DNA of 64,000 nucleotides from Nitrincola alkalisediminis (GCF_009821115.1 NZ_VYTY01000005.1:206599-270598); one strand, 5' to 3'; shown: positions 45,633-57,894, counted from the first letter of the stretch. The notes: a model not told the origin generated them from the letters alone. Program-made: numbers and translations.

Positions 45633-47759
45633 TTAACGGATTAATCCTCGTATTAAATTACGTGTTCCTTCATCCCCACCCAAGCGTTCAATCAGCTTCT
45701 CTTCGACTTGGCCTCCCAGCTTTTCTTCAACTTTACGTTGCAACTCCTGTCGCAAGAGTTGCGTGAAAACGCGCGTGTCGGGCTTGCACATATCGGCTGG
45801 TGGGGTATCGAAACGACCTGAGCACAGAATAGGCAACTCAAGGCCCTCTAAACGATTGTTAACTGAGCAGGTTTGCTTAAACAAGTTTTCCGTTACCTTG
45901 AAGCCCAATCGATAGTCCAGCGCTTGCTGAGGTAAGTTAACAGTGCCCGACCCTGCGAGTTGCATCGCATCCATAGACGCGCGTAGGTCATTATTCGAAA
46001 CAACGCCTTGGTTTAGATCAAATGTTCCGCCCATGTTCGCAAATGGCGTTGATCGATCCACCTGAACGGGATTTATACCAAGGGCAAGGGCTGATTGAAT
46101 ACCTTGGCACAGGGTTTGCGCCATATCGATGCCTTGAATGACACCATCCACTAAGCGAACATCCGCTTTGCCCGATAAGGTGTTCAGCCATTGTTGTGTC
46201 GTATGACCGCGTGCTGTGAGGTTTGCAGAAGCACTTAAGGCTCCGGTTAACGTGTTGGTATCGGCCAGTGTTAAGAGCACTGTTTCTAAGTTAAGCTCCG
46301 AAACGCTATTTTTGAGTGCGATGGTTGCAGGCGTTTGGTTAACATTAAGGCTCACCTGATTGCGAATACGCCCACCAAAAACATCAACATCGAGCTGTTT
46401 AACCTCAATATTGCCGTTTTGCGCTTGCATATTGAAACGCAGGTTGTGCAGTAAATATTGATCGTATTTCAGCTCCGTTACCCCAATATTGGCACTCAGA
46501 TTCAGCGCGCGTAGATCATCTGGGTTAAAAATCACAGCGGGTTCGTGAATTTCGGTGCTTGCCGTGCTCGGCTGAGAGCTCTGATCGGTTGGTGCCGGCA
46601 AGTAATCATTCAGATTTAGCCTCGGCGTTGATAGCTCCAGGTGAGGCTGTGCCGTTGCTGTTTCAAAGGAGGCCAAGCCAGTCCATGTATGAGTATCGAT
46701 ACCAATATTCAGGGGCGATAGATGCCAGTGCGCCGGTGTACCTTTTAATTGAGCATCAAATTGCACAGTGCGTAACGCTTGAGGATTGGTCGTTTGAGGG
46801 GTATCAATACCGATGGTATTTAGAAAGTGTTTTAGGTCAAAAGGGTCAGACGCGATTTTTCCAACGACGTCAAACTCGCTGAAATTGTTAATATCCAGCT
46901 CGGCACGGAGGGATAGGTTTTCGATATTTGCGATTAGATTCGTAAGCTGTAATTGCTCCACCTCACGATTCAGCTTGAACTCTCCTGTTAGGTCTAGACG
47001 AAGAGGGGTGGATCGGTTCGGTTGGTCGTGCGCCTCAAGAAACATGGAAAATGGAAGGATTGTAATCTCATTGAAGGTGGGTGAAAGGCGAACCTGCCCA
47101 CTCAATTGGCTTTGACCTTTAAAAAGACGTTGGCGCTCTTTAAAGTATTGAATGCTCGTTTCGAAATCGATGTTGGTCGGAGTGTTATGTGCAATCACAC
47201 CGGTTTTGAGTTGAATATGTGAAAGCTCAATTAGGGTGTTGTCGAGAGCATTTTCGTAGCGTATATCCGCATTCTTCAGTGTAAAAGTTTGAATTGAAAA
47301 CGGGTTCAGTTCACTCTCTGATGGATTCGATACGTGTGCGTCCACCGTTTGAGGTGTGTCGGCATCAGGGCTGGCGGCATCCCAGTTGGAGATACCATCT
47401 GTGTCCGTGTATAAGGATATGCGCAGGCCATCTAGTAAAATAGCATCCACTTCAATCCGTTTAGATAATAATGCGATTAAGTCGAGGGAGGCCTGTGCGT
47501 TATCGATAGAGGCCAGAGTTGGTTTATTGGGATACTTAATGGTCAGAGCGTTCAGTTTTATGCCTAACCAAGGGTATAAGGACCATTCAATGTCCTGCTC
47601 GATCCTGAGCTCAATCCCGGCTTTATCAAACACCCATTGTTGGATGTCTGATTTAAAATCGTTTGGATTAAATACGGATGTCACGTAAAAAAGCGCAAGT
47701 GCCATCAGTGTGATGAGGAGCGCTAATACACCAAGCACAATTTTAGAAATACGTCTCAT
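45633..47759 (-). CDS. AsmA-family envelope protein
   Basis: A 708-residue protein with one N-terminal membrane anchor (about 7-29) and a large periplasmic part rich in beta strands. The start FNPNDFKSDIQQWVFDKAGIELRI and the C-terminal block VDGVIQGIDMAQTLCQGI and GSGTVNLPQQALDYRL are typical of AsmA. AsmA-like proteins are thought to bridge the envelope and help move phospholipids to the outer membrane. It abuts mutY, as in many pseudomonad-like genomes, and is divergent from hisB across 139 bases. Confidence 0.9.
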   Translation of the reverse strand: MRRISKIVLGVLALLITLMALALFYVTSVFNPNDFKSDIQQWVFDKAGIELRIEQDIEWSLYPWLGIKLNALTIKYPNKPTLASIDNAQASLDLIALLSKRIEVDAILLDGLRISLYTDTDGISNWDAASPDADTPQTVDAHVSNPSESELNPFSIQTFTLKNADIRYENALDNTLIELSHIQLKTGVIAHNTPTNIDFETSIQYFKERQRLFKGQSQLSGQVRLSPTFNEITILPFSMFLEAHDQPNRSTPLRLDLTGEFKLNREVEQLQLTNLIANIENLSLRAELDINNFSEFDVVGKIASDPFDLKHFLNTIGIDTPQTTNPQALRTVQFDAQLKGTPAHWHLSPLNIGIDTHTWTGLASFETATAQPHLELSTPRLNLNDYLPAPTDQSSQPSTASTEIHEPAVIFNPDDLRALNLSANIGVTELKYDQYLLHNLRFNMQAQNGNIEVKQLDVDVFGGRIRNQVSLNVNQTPATIALKNSVSELNLETVLLTLADTNTLTGALSASANLTARGHTTQQWLNTLSGKADVRLVDGVIQGIDMAQTLCQGIQSALALGINPVQVDRSTPFANMGGTFDLNQGVVSNNDLRASMDAMQLAGSGTVNLPQQALDYRLGFKVTENLFKQTCSVNNRLEGLELPILCSGRFDTPPADMCKPDTRVFTQLLRQELQRKVEEKLGGQVEEKLIERLGGDEGTRNLIRGLIR

Positions 47760-47898
47760 TGAAATTCCCTGACCGTTTGTTAAGGTTTCGTGACCTTCTG
47801 TAGGCGATTACTCAACGACTATCGACCAGATGATCTGCCGTTGTTACTCAGATGCCTGTATAATAGCAGGAAATGTTAAATAGTTTGCGGAGAAACTC

Positions 47899-48492
47899 AT
47901 GGCGCAGCGTACAGCCAGTGTCACACGTAATACACTGGAAACCCAGATTACGGTCAGTATCAACCTGGACGGTACCGGTAAATTCGAGTCGGATACAGGC
48001 GTTCCCTTTCTCGATCATATGATGGATCAAATCGCGCGTCATGGATTGATCGACCTCAATATACATGCGGTTGGCGATTTACATATTGACGATCACCATA
48101 CCGTCGAAGATATCGGCATTACACTGGGGCAAGCATTCAAGCAGGCCGTCGGTGATAAAACTGGCATTCGTCGTTATGGTCATGCGTATGTTCCTCTTGA
48201 TGAAGCCTTATCACGTGTCGTCATCGACTTTTCTGGACGCCCTGGATTGGACATGAACGTTGAATTCACACGCGGACGTATTGGTAGCTTGGATGTCGAT
48301 CTGTTCAGTGAGTTTTTCCATGGGTTTGTCAATCATGCTCAAGTCACACTGCATATTGATAACCTCAAAGGTAAAAATAGCCACCATCAGGCAGAAACGA
48401 TCTTTAAAGCCTTTGGTCGTGCACTGCGCATGGCACTGGAAGAAGATCCAAGGGCGATTGGTATGATGCCATCAACCAAAGGGTGTCTGTAA
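47899..48492 (+). CDS. hisB: Imidazoleglycerol-phosphate dehydratase
   Basis: The 197-residue monofunctional enzyme, not the bifunctional E. coli form. It dehydrates imidazole glycerol phosphate in histidine synthesis. Metal-binding motifs [13 protein letters not shown] and [12 protein letters not shown] are present, as are [15 protein letters not shown] and the C-terminal [12 protein letters not shown] precedes the ATG. It starts the hisBHAF operon. Confidence 0.98.
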   Translation: MAQRTASVTRNTLETQITVSINLDGTGKFESDTGVPFLDHMMDQIARHGLIDLNIHAVGDLHIDDHHTVEDIGITLGQAFKQAVGDKTGIRRYGHAYVPLDEALSRVVIDFSGRPGLDMNVEFTRGRIGSLDVDLFSEFFHGFVNHAQVTLHIDNLKGKNSHHQAETIFKAFGRALRMALEEDPRAIGMMPSTKGCL

Positions 48493-48494
48493 AG

Positions 48495-49142
48495 ATGAGC
48501 AGTATCGCGGTCATAGATTATGGCATGGGCAATTTGCACTCGGTTGCCAAAGCCCTAGAGCATGTACAGCCGGGTGTTGAAGTCCGAGTAACCGCTGATC
48601 CTCAGCAAGTCAGAGACGCCGACCGAGTACTGCTTCCTGGTGTCGGTGCGATTCGTGACTGCATGGCTGAAATTCGTCGCTTAGGTGTTGATGTCGAAGT
48701 GGCGGAAGCAATCAAATCGGGCAAACCCTTTTTAGGGATTTGTGTTGGTTTCCAAGCATTGATGGACTTTTCTGAAGAAAATGGCGGAGTGGACTGCTTG
48801 GGTGAGTTTCCAGGACGTGTGAATTTCTTTGGTGATACTCTGTTAGATCAAGATAACACACCGCTCAAAGTGCCTCATATGGGCTGGAACCAAGTTACTC
48901 AAACAATTGACCATCCACTGTGGCAGGGAATTGATGATCGTAGCCGCTTTTACTTTGTGCACAGTTATTATGTGAAGTTGGCACAAGCTGAGCGTGTGGC
49001 GGCAACCTGCGAATACGGTGTTCCGTTTGATGTCGCGCTGGCGCATAAAAATGTCTTTGCGGTGCAGTTCCATCCCGAAAAAAGTCAACATGCGGGTTTG
49101 CAGTTACTGAAGAACTTTTTAAATTGGCAAGGGCAACCCTAA
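48495..49142 (+). CDS. hisH: Imidazole glycerol phosphate synthase, glutaminase subunit
   Basis: A 215-residue class I amidotransferase that supplies ammonia to HisF. The nucleophile Cys lies in [12 protein letters not shown] (about residue 80) and the His/Glu pair in [12 protein letters not shown] at 48495 lies 2 bases after the hisB stop; GTG at 48483 is a possible alternative that overlaps hisB. Confidence 0.97.
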   Translation: MSSIAVIDYGMGNLHSVAKALEHVQPGVEVRVTADPQQVRDADRVLLPGVGAIRDCMAEIRRLGVDVEVAEAIKSGKPFLGICVGFQALMDFSEENGGVDCLGEFPGRVNFFGDTLLDQDNTPLKVPHMGWNQVTQTIDHPLWQGIDDRSRFYFVHSYYVKLAQAERVAATCEYGVPFDVALAHKNVFAVQFHPEKSQHAGLQLLKNFLNWQGQP

Positions 49143-49191
49143 AGCCTCTAGGCTCTTTGACCCTTACTCTTAGCTTTTATTGGATAACGAC

Positions 49192-49932
49192 ATGTTAATA
49201 ATACCTGCGATTGATCTAAAAGACGGAAAATGTGTGCGCTTGCGTCAAGGGCGTATGGATGACTCGACAGTGTTTTCGGATAACCCGGTAGAAATGGCTG
49301 CAAAGTGGGTTGAAGCCGGATGTCGCCGTCTTCATTTGGTTGATCTGAATGGCGCATTTGCAGGGGAGCCTATCAATGGCGAGATCGTGAATGAAATCGC
49401 TCGAGCTTTTCCTGATTTACCGATTCAGATTGGCGGGGGGATTCGCAATGCGGAGATTATCGAGTCCTACCTGAAGGCAGGTGTCAGCTATGTCATTATT
49501 GGAACCAAGGCAGTGAAGGAGCCGAGCTTTGTCACAGACATGTGTAAAGCCTTCCCTGGCCACATCATTGTTGGACTCGATGCTCAAGACGGCTTTGTCG
49601 CAACCGATGGTTGGGCCGAAATATCGTCGGTTAAGGCCACGGATTTAGCTAAACAGTTTAAAGATGACGGTGTATCGTCCATTGTGTATACCGATATCAG
49701 TCGTGATGGCATGATGCAAGGCGTGAACGTCGAGGCAACGGTTGCTCTGGCGCAGTATGCTGGCATTCCTGTGATTGCATCAGGTGGTGTCACAGATATT
49801 GAAGACATACGTCGTTTAGCGGCCGTAGCAGATCAAGGGATTCTGGGTGCGATTACGGGACGCGCCATCTACGAAGGTACGTTGGATGTGGCGCAGGCAC
49901 AAGCGCTTAGTGATCAACTCTGTGGTGCTTAA
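49192..49932 (+). CDS. hisA: Phosphoribosylformimino-AICAR phosphate isomerase
   Basis: A 246-residue TIM barrel that isomerises ProFAR to PRFAR. It shows the catalytic Asp in [37 protein letters not shown] with the second acid, and the phosphate loop ASGGVTD. ATG at 49192 with GGATAA upstream is preferred to TTG at 49180. Confidence 0.98.
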   Translation: MLIIPAIDLKDGKCVRLRQGRMDDSTVFSDNPVEMAAKWVEAGCRRLHLVDLNGAFAGEPINGEIVNEIARAFPDLPIQIGGGIRNAEIIESYLKAGVSYVIIGTKAVKEPSFVTDMCKAFPGHIIVGLDAQDGFVATDGWAEISSVKATDLAKQFKDDGVSSIVYTDISRDGMMQGVNVEATVALAQYAGIPVIASGGVTDIEDIRRLAAVADQGILGAITGRAIYEGTLDVAQAQALSDQLCGA

Positions 49933-49941
49933 GGAGCAGAT

Positions 49942-50715
49942 ATGGGTCTGGCAAAGCGAATCATCCCGTGTTTAGATGTTGAAAATGGGCGTGTTGTTAA
50001 GGGCGTTAAGTTTCTAGACATCCGTGATGCGGGCGATCCAGTGGAAATCGCGAGGCGTTACGAACAGCAAGGCGCTGATGAAATCACCTTTCTTGATATC
50101 ACCGCGAGCCACGAGGGACGTGAAACAACCGTGCACACCGTTGAGCGTATGGCATCGGAAGTGTTTATCCCCTTAACGGTTGGTGGCGGCATTCGGACCT
50201 GTGAAGATATCCGTCGTATGCTCAATGCGGGTGCCGATAAAGTATCGATTAATACGGCCGCCGTTTTCAACCCTGAGTTTGTTGCCGAGGCCGCATCACG
50301 GTTTGGTTCACAGTGTATAGTGGTCGCGATTGATGCCAAAAAAGTCTCGTTGCCGGGCGAAGAGGATCGTTGGGAGATTTTCACCCATGGTGGACGCAAG
50401 CCAACAGGGTTAGATGCGGTAGCTTGGGCGCAAAACATGGTCAACTTGGGTGCGGGTGAAATATTACTCACCTCCATGGATCAAGACGGCATGAAGTCTG
50501 GGTTTGATCTAGGCGTCACGCGTGCGATCAGTGAGGCTGTTCATGTGCCGGTGATTGCCTCGGGTGGGGTCGGCAACTTAGACCATTTAGTCGATGGTGT
50601 CTTGATTGGGAAAGCGGATGCTGTATTGGCGGCCTCTATCTTTCACTTTAATGAATACACAATTCCTGAAGCGAAGCGGTACATGCAAGCGCGTGGCATT
50701 GAAATGCGTTTATGA
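49942..50715 (+). CDS. hisF: Imidazole glycerol phosphate synthase, cyclase subunit
   Basis: A 257-residue TIM barrel paralogous to His[16 protein letters not shown] carries the first catalytic Asp, VVAIDAKK the second; [11 protein letters not shown] and ASGGVGN are phosphate loops. AAGGAG precedes the ATG, 9 bases after hisA. With HisH it forms IGP and AICAR from PRFAR. Confidence 0.98.
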   Translation: MGLAKRIIPCLDVENGRVVKGVKFLDIRDAGDPVEIARRYEQQGADEITFLDITASHEGRETTVHTVERMASEVFIPLTVGGGIRTCEDIRRMLNAGADKVSINTAAVFNPEFVAEAASRFGSQCIVVAIDAKKVSLPGEEDRWEIFTHGGRKPTGLDAVAWAQNMVNLGAGEILLTSMDQDGMKSGFDLGVTRAISEAVHVPVIASGGVGNLDHLVDGVLIGKADAVLAASIFHFNEYTIPEAKRYMQARGIEMRL

Positions 50716-50759
50716 TACTCTTGGATTGAGACAATAGAGCGCATAGAGGTGCGGCATAC

Positions 50760-51518
50760 ATGAGAAGAATAAAAAGAAAAATCCTATTCATGTGGATGTT
50801 GTTATTTATATCTGTGTCACTTGTTGCAGCCCCCCTAAGAGTGGCGATTGAAGGAAACTACCCACCGTTCAGTTACGTGGATGACTCAGGCCAAGTGGTT
50901 GGCTTCGACATAGACATCACGCATGCGCTGTGTGCGGCCATGGGGGTTGAGTGTGAAATGGTGTTGGTCGAGTGGTCTGAAATACTCACAGGCTTGGTTG
51001 CAGGTGATTATGAATTAATCATAGCCAGTATGGGCAAGACACCCGAACGCGAGAAGTCCGCTGATTTTTCAGACTACTATTATAGAGCCCATTCGGTTTT
51101 TGTCGGTGATCCAAAACTGCATTCGAAGAAGCATTATGATGACTTAAAGCATCTGCGAATTGCCACAGGGAAAGACACTCTGCAATCGCAGTACTTAGTC
51201 GCTAACTACCCTCATGAAAATATTCACCTTTTGAATAGTCATGACGAGGCCATTGATGCCCTAATCAAGGGAGAGGTTGATCTCGTATTGTCGAACAGTA
51301 TTAGTCAGCTTCACTTCTTACAGTCGGCCGATGGTGAGAATTTTGACTTTATTTCAGAACCCCTAGTCAATGAGCTACTCGTGGATTATGCGCATATAGC
51401 TGTACGCAAAAATCATCCAGAACTGCTTTTAGCAGTTAATGAGGGGCTGAAAAAAATTCGATTCACTGGTCAATACGATCAAATAAATCGCAAGTACATA
51501 CCCTTCAGTATTTACTGA
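50760..51518 (+). CDS. Periplasmic solute-binding protein, family 3 (amino-acid type)
   Basis: A 252-residue binding protein with a short signal peptide (about 1-24, ending VAA). Motifs PLRVAIEGNYPPFSYVDDSGQVVGFDIDI, MGKTPEREKSADFSDYYY and a GTGKDT-like hinge (IATGKDTLQSQYL) are those of polar amino-acid binders. Its stop is one base from the start of the cyclase gene, and no permease or ATPase adjoins it. It is therefore probably the ligand-reading partner of that cyclase. The pair lies 44 bases after hisF and is more A+T-rich than the his genes. Confidence 0.9.
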   Translation: MRRIKRKILFMWMLLFISVSLVAAPLRVAIEGNYPPFSYVDDSGQVVGFDIDITHALCAAMGVECEMVLVEWSEILTGLVAGDYELIIASMGKTPEREKSADFSDYYYRAHSVFVGDPKLHSKKHYDDLKHLRIATGKDTLQSQYLVANYPHENIHLLNSHDEAIDALIKGEVDLVLSNSISQLHFLQSADGENFDFISEPLVNELLVDYAHIAVRKNHPELLLAVNEGLKKIRFTGQYDQINRKYIPFSIY

Positions 51519-51519
51519 T

Positions 51520-52989
51520 ATGCCTCTTAAGCGGCCAGCTATTCGACCCAAATTATCTGTAACCGTTTTGGTTGCTTCGTTGGTGTTTGTCGTAATATTC
51601 TTGGTGAGTGTCGGTTTTTCCTTGGGATTGTTACGAGGTATCACGGCTAAGACTCAAGAAACCAGCCAAGAGCTTTTACCTGAGCTAGTGCATACTCATA
51701 ATAATTTACTAAAAATTGAACAAATCCGCTCTTACATCGATTTAATTTATTGGGTACAAAATGGAAACCTAGAACGTAACTATCGTTTAGAGTCTCAAGT
51801 ATTGATTCATAGTTTTTTATTTGAGAACGATCCATTTTTGGCGTCAGAAGCCAGTAACATCCTCCATGATATTCGTGAAATCGCGAGTATTCGTCAATTA
51901 CAACGCACGTTGCAGAATGAAGCGATACAAGTCTTAAGCGCATATCATGAGCCAACGGTTATTAAGGTTCGTGGGCTACTATCAGCTCTGCCTCAGCGAG
52001 AGATTCGTGAAGGTCAAATGCCCAGTGCCTTTGACGAGTTAACATCTCTTTCATCCTTCGAAGAGATTGAACAACGTATTTTATTTATTTCGGATCTAAA
52101 TCGACAGTTGGACTGGATGTTGATTGATACAAAAGCCAGATTGGAACGTGTGTCTACCTATTTAAACTCAGATGCCGCGTTGAAAGCGCAAACCTTGGCG
52201 ACAGATATTGGCAAAGACATAGAGCGTATTACGCAATATTCGATTGTTTTCATGAGTATTGTTGTTCTTTTATTCTTATTTTTATTTTTTATTTTCAAGA
52301 ATACGTTGCTTAGACCGATACAGTCCTTGGTTGCTGGCTTGAAAGCAATTGAGCAGCAAGGCAATCAAACCATTATATTAAAGCCGCTTTTTTTTAAAGA
52401 GTTGGATACGATTCGAGAATCGATTGAGGATTACTCGGGCTTGGTCTTCCGTATGCAAAAGACCAACCAAGAGTTGGAAAATTTATCGCGTATAGATGGG
52501 CTGACAGGTTTGGCGAATCGTCGGTATTTAGATGAAGCCTTGCAAGAGGAAATGAATAGAGCTATGCGACACCAGCACGCAATTGCGTTGTTGATGATCG
52601 ATATTGATCATTTCAAACGTTTAAATGATCAATATGGACATCAAGTTGGTGATCATTGTTTGAAAGTCATTGCTCAGGTGATAAAGGGCTATAGCCAGCG
52701 CACAGGTGAGTTAGCTGCGAGGTTCGGTGGTGAGGAGTTTACCTTGATCTTACCGGAGATTACTCACTCTGATGTGTGGAGAATTGCTGAGGCGATACGA
52801 GAAGAATGCAGCCAAAGGGTTATTTACTTGGAAAATGATGCGAGTGTTTCAATTCAAATGACGGTCAGCATCGGTTTTGTGTATCAAATTGTTGATGCTA
52901 ACGATGCTGCCGACATTTTGTTGAAGACAGCGGATCAAGCACTGTATCAAGCCAAAGCGGCTGGACGCAATTGTGTTTGCGAAGGCTAG
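51520..52989 (+). CDS. Membrane diguanylate cyclase with periplasmic sensor
   Basis: A 489-residue protein: TM1 (about 13-38), a helical periplasmic domain of about 200 residues, TM2 (about 242-263), a HAMP-like linker, then GGDEF. The active motif GGEEF (403-407) is intact. Five residues upstream, RTGE replaces the usual RxxD, so product inhibition may be weaker. It starts one base after the binding-protein gene and so should be made at matching levels. The signal is presumably the amino acid or other solute that protein binds; this is inference. Confidence 0.92.
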   Translation: MPLKRPAIRPKLSVTVLVASLVFVVIFLVSVGFSLGLLRGITAKTQETSQELLPELVHTHNNLLKIEQIRSYIDLIYWVQNGNLERNYRLESQVLIHSFLFENDPFLASEASNILHDIREIASIRQLQRTLQNEAIQVLSAYHEPTVIKVRGLLSALPQREIREGQMPSAFDELTSLSSFEEIEQRILFISDLNRQLDWMLIDTKARLERVSTYLNSDAALKAQTLATDIGKDIERITQYSIVFMSIVVLLFLFLFFIFKNTLLRPIQSLVAGLKAIEQQGNQTIILKPLFFKELDTIRESIEDYSGLVFRMQKTNQELENLSRIDGLTGLANRRYLDEALQEEMNRAMRHQHAIALLMIDIDHFKRLNDQYGHQVGDHCLKVIAQVIKGYSQRTGELAARFGGEEFTLILPEITHSDVWRIAEAIREECSQRVIYLENDASVSIQMTVSIGFVYQIVDANDAADILLKTADQALYQAKAAGRNCVCEG

Positions 52990-53022
52990 AGGCTCAGGCG
53001 AGCACCCTAACCTTCGTCTTAA

Positions 53023-54960
<1,938 letters not shown>

Positions 54961-55776
54961 TTACAACCAGAGATTATGAAAATGATGAACGGGCCCAAAA
55001 CCTCGTCCAACATTTAATCGGTTAGCCTGCTCGATTGCCTGGGTTAACCAGTTTTTAGCACTCTCTACGGCCTGCTCAAGAGGGAAGCCCTTTGCAAGGT
55101 TGGCTGTGATGGCGGATGCCATTGAACAGCCCGTTCCGTGAGTGTTTTGCGTTTTAATGCGAGTAGACTCAAAGCGATGTATACCGGATGGTGTGCCTAG
55201 AAGGTCGAAACAGCGATCAGAAGATGCGAGGTGACCACCTTTCAGTAACACGGCTTGAGAGCCTAAGCCCATTAACTGATCCAGTGTCGTATACATATCA
55301 TCAAGTGATTGAGCTTCACTTTTTTGGCAGAGGACAGCGGCCTCGGGTAGATTGGGAGTGATTAACGTTGTTTGGGGTATGAGTTGATGCATGAGTGCTT
55401 GAGTTGCGTCTGATGCCAGTAGCATTTTCCCAGTCTTCGAGACCATGACAGGATCAAGAACGATCGGAATCTGTGTGGTGTTCGACAAGCACTGTGCGAT
55501 AGCCGTTATGGTGGCTTCATCACCCATCATGCCTATTTTAATGGCAGCGATGGATAAGTCTTCAAGCACACACCGAATTTGATCTTCAATGATGTCGATG
55601 GGCACTGAATGGATAGAGCGCACCTCACAGGTGTTCTGTGCAGTAATGGCTGTAATGACGGATGAACCATAGACCCCTAAAGCTGAAAAGGTTTTAAGGT
55701 CTGCTTGGATGCCTGCTCCCCCGCCACTGTCTGATCCCGCAATGGTGAGTGCAATGGGAAATGTTTGAATTGTCAA
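54961..55776 (-). CDS. thiD: Hydroxymethylpyrimidine/phosphomethylpyrimidine kinase
   Basis: ThiD phosphorylates HMP and HMP-P. The 271-residue protein has [27 protein letters not shown] at the start, [10 protein letters not shown] and [13 protein letters not shown] with the catalytic Cys. The start is TTG at 55776, since AGGAG lies about eight bases upstream and the family N-terminus begins here; longer readings would run into the riboswitch. It lies between the riboswitch and thiC. Confidence 0.95.
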   Translation of the reverse strand: MTIQTFPIALTIAGSDSGGGAGIQADLKTFSALGVYGSSVITAITAQNTCEVRSIHSVPIDIIEDQIRCVLEDLSIAAIKIGMMGDEATITAIAQCLSNTTQIPIVLDPVMVSKTGKMLLASDATQALMHQLIPQTTLITPNLPEAAVLCQKSEAQSLDDMYTTLDQLMGLGSQAVLLKGGHLASSDRCFDLLGTPSGIHRFESTRIKTQNTHGTGCSMASAITANLAKGFPLEQAVESAKNWLTQAIEQANRLNVGRGFGPVHHFHNLWL

Positions 55777-55850
55777 TCTAGCGCTCCTGTAGGATAAAAG
55801 CCTGACAGGGGTGCCGTGAATACAATAGGTGCTGTAATAAGCATGTCTCG

Positions 55851-55922
55851 ATATTCCTACGCCGGTATAAGCCGGATCAGGTTCAACGGGTGTAATCTCA
55901 GCCCACAAAGGGCACCCCGACC
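55851..55922 (-). ncRNA. TPP riboswitch (THI element)
   Basis: Read on the minus strand: GGGGTGCCC, a variable stem, GGGCTGAGATTACACCC, the conserved ACCTGATCCGG and the closing CGTAGGAATA. These are the P1-P5 landmarks of the thiamine pyrophosphate aptamer, including CUGAGA and the CCUGAUC pyrophosphate sensor. It lies 75 bases before thiD and should lower thiDC expression when TPP is plentiful. An expression-platform hairpin is not obvious, so control of translation is likely. Confidence 0.96.
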
Positions 55923-56052
55923 AAGATGATCATTTTTAGTCTACGCTTATTCTCAGTCTGAATGCAAGCGCTAAACGTGTGTTGCAAATGGAGCAAAAAT
56001 ATAAAAATACGCTAGGCTATTAATAGGATTGCGATGATTAGCGAGGTCCCCT

Positions 56053-56238
56053 ATGAATCCGTTAGAAACGATTGATCTTTTATGTCCCTATTGCAGTGAG
56101 TCGATTAGTTTTACTGTGGATTGCTCCGAAAACGAGCAAGAATACACAGAAGATTGTCCTGTTTGCTGTAGCCCTGTTTTAATCAATGTCTCGATCGGCA
56201 ATAATCTGACCTTTAGAGCAGAGCGCGAGAATGGTTAG
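56053..56238 (+). CDS. CPXCG-motif cysteine-rich small protein
   Basis: A 61-residue protein with two cysteine pairs, CPYC near residue 11 and CPVCC near residue 35, forming a zinc ribbon of the DUF3330/CPXCG type found across gammaproteobacteria. Its function is unknown. GAGG precedes the ATG and the next gene starts 2 bases after it, so the two are cotranscribed. Confidence 0.9.
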   Translation: MNPLETIDLLCPYCSESISFTVDCSENEQEYTEDCPVCCSPVLINVSIGNNLTFRAERENG

Positions 56239-56240
56239 CG

Positions 56241-56885
56241 GTGATGAAATATAAAATTGTTCCAGTTACTCCCTTTCAGCAAAACTGTACGGTTATGTGG
56301 TGTGAAAAAACGCTTAAAGCAGTTGTGGTAGACCCTGGTGGAGATGTGCATAAAATTGTGTCTCTACTCGAGACTGAGAAGCTGATTCTTGAAAAAATAC
56401 TTTTAACTCATGCACATATTGACCATGCGGGTGGTACGGCTGAATTGGCCATCCTAAAAAATGTACCCATTGAAGGGCCTCACAAAGACGATCAGTTTTG
56501 GATTGAAGGATTGGATCAGCAGTCTGCCATGTTTGGTTTTCCCAAAGTAAGCAATTTCGTGCCTAATCGATGGTTAAATGATGGAGATCAGATACGTTTT
56601 GGCGAAGTTGTACTGGAAGTGTTGCACTGCCCGGGGCACACACCAGGCCACGTAATTTTTTACAATGCGGACGAGAAATTGGCGCAAGTGGGTGATGTTA
56701 TTTTTCAAGGTTCGATTGGACGAACAGACTTCCCGCGAGGAAACCATCAAGATCTAATTCGCTCCATTAAGGAAAAACTGTTCGTGCTTGGAGATGATAT
56801 CAGGTTTATTCCAGGCCATGGCCCCATGTCAACGCTGGGTGCAGAAAGGAAACATAATCCCTTTGTGGCCGATCATCGAGGTTAA
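56241..56885 (+). CDS. Metallo-beta-lactamase-fold hydrolase (glyoxalase II-like, YcbL type)
   Basis: A 214-residue hydrolase. The metal motif THAHIDHAGG, the later His in HCPGHTPGH, Asp in VGDVIFQGSIGRTD and the final His in IPGHGP are all present. It is close to E. coli YcbL, a type II glyoxalase. Start GTG at 56241 or ATG at 56244; both sit just after the cysteine-rich gene. It converges on pfkA with 4 bases between ends. Confidence 0.93.
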   Translation: MMKYKIVPVTPFQQNCTVMWCEKTLKAVVVDPGGDVHKIVSLLETEKLILEKILLTHAHIDHAGGTAELAILKNVPIEGPHKDDQFWIEGLDQQSAMFGFPKVSNFVPNRWLNDGDQIRFGEVVLEVLHCPGHTPGHVIFYNADEKLAQVGDVIFQGSIGRTDFPRGNHQDLIRSIKEKLFVLGDDIRFIPGHGPMSTLGAERKHNPFVADHRG

Positions 56886-56889
56886 GGAG

Positions 56890-57894
56890 TTACTTGTGTA
56901 ACTGTAAAGCTATTTTCAAAAGTTCAGGATCTAGGCCTTTACGATATCGAGTCAAGTTATCGAGAGGAACATCAACGACTTGACCTTGATTCACACCGAC
57001 CATCATATCGCTATAACCGGCCAGTAGATATTCTACGGCTTTGGCGCCTAAGCATGAGGCCAGTACTCGGTCATGGCCACTTGGGTGTCCTCCTCTTTGT
57101 ATATGGCCCAGTATCGAAACGTAAGGTGTATGCCCGTGATGGGCCATTTGTTCAGCAAGACGATTGGTTAGTCCTGGGGCGTTGCCTTCAGCAACCACAA
57201 TGATGCCACTGGATCCTAAGCCTTTCCGTTTAGAGGTTGCCAATTGCAATGAAATTGCCTCTACATCGACGGCAAACTCAGGGACAACAATCATCTCCGC
57301 ACCTGCTGCGATGCCAACATGTACGGCAAGAAACCCTGAGCTTCGTCCCATAACTTCGACTAAGAAATAACGCTCATGGGAGTCAGCTGTGTCGCGTATT
57401 TTGTCAATCGCATTGAGTGCAGTATTAACAGCCGTGTCAAAGCCGATGGTATCATCTGTTCCAAAAATATCGTTATCAATCGTCCCAGGTATTCCAATGA
57501 CGGGTAACCCTGTCTCCTCTTCAAACAAGTGTGCTCCTGTCAGCGAACCATCGCCGCCAATAACAATCAGTGCTTCGATACCCAGTTTACGAAGTTGGCT
57601 CGCTGCGTTGGCACGGATCGTGGCTTGATGAAATTCAGAACAACGCGCACTTTTTAAAAAGGTGCCGCCTTTTTGAACAATATTGGAGACGCCCTTGCTA
57701 GAAAGGACGTGAATGTCTCCGTTAATCAGGCCGCTATAGCCACGCTGCACACCGTATACCTTGATACCGTGATGTAAGGCTGTTCTTACAACACCTCGAA
57801 TCGCTGGGTTCATACCGGGAGCGTCACCACCACTTGTTAGAACTGCAATGGATTTATAACGGCGAATGGGTTCAAGCGTGGGTAAATCATACAT
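56890..57894 (-). CDS. pfkA: ATP-dependent 6-phosphofructokinase
   Basis: PfkA makes fructose 1,6-bisphosphate. The 334-residue protein has TSGGDAPGMNPAIRG near residue 20, GGDGSLTGA and PGTIDNDI; Gly in GGDGS and Gly in PGTIDND indicate use of ATP rather than pyrophosphate. The chain starts 15 residues before the usual N-terminus. AGGTG precedes the ATG. With the fructokinase and frcBCA it completes entry of fructose into glycolysis. It is divergent from the first TAXI gene. Confidence 0.95.
   Translation of the reverse strand: MYDLPTLEPIRRYKSIAVLTSGGDAPGMNPAIRGVVRTALHHGIKVYGVQRGYSGLINGDIHVLSSKGVSNIVQKGGTFLKSARCSEFHQATIRANAASQLRKLGIEALIVIGGDGSLTGAHLFEEETGLPVIGIPGTIDNDIFGTDDTIGFDTAVNTALNAIDKIRDTADSHERYFLVEVMGRSSGFLAVHVGIAAGAEMIVVPEFAVDVEAISLQLATSKRKGLGSSGIIVVAEGNAPGLTNRLAEQMAHHGHTPYVSILGHIQRGGHPSGHDRVLASCLGAKAVEYLLAGYSDMMVGVNQGQVVDVPLDNLTRYRKGLDPELLKIALQLHK

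Noticed and set aside
55777..55908. Upstream extension of thiD
   Set aside because: It would translate most of the TPP riboswitch; the AGGAG-TTG start fits the family N-terminus.
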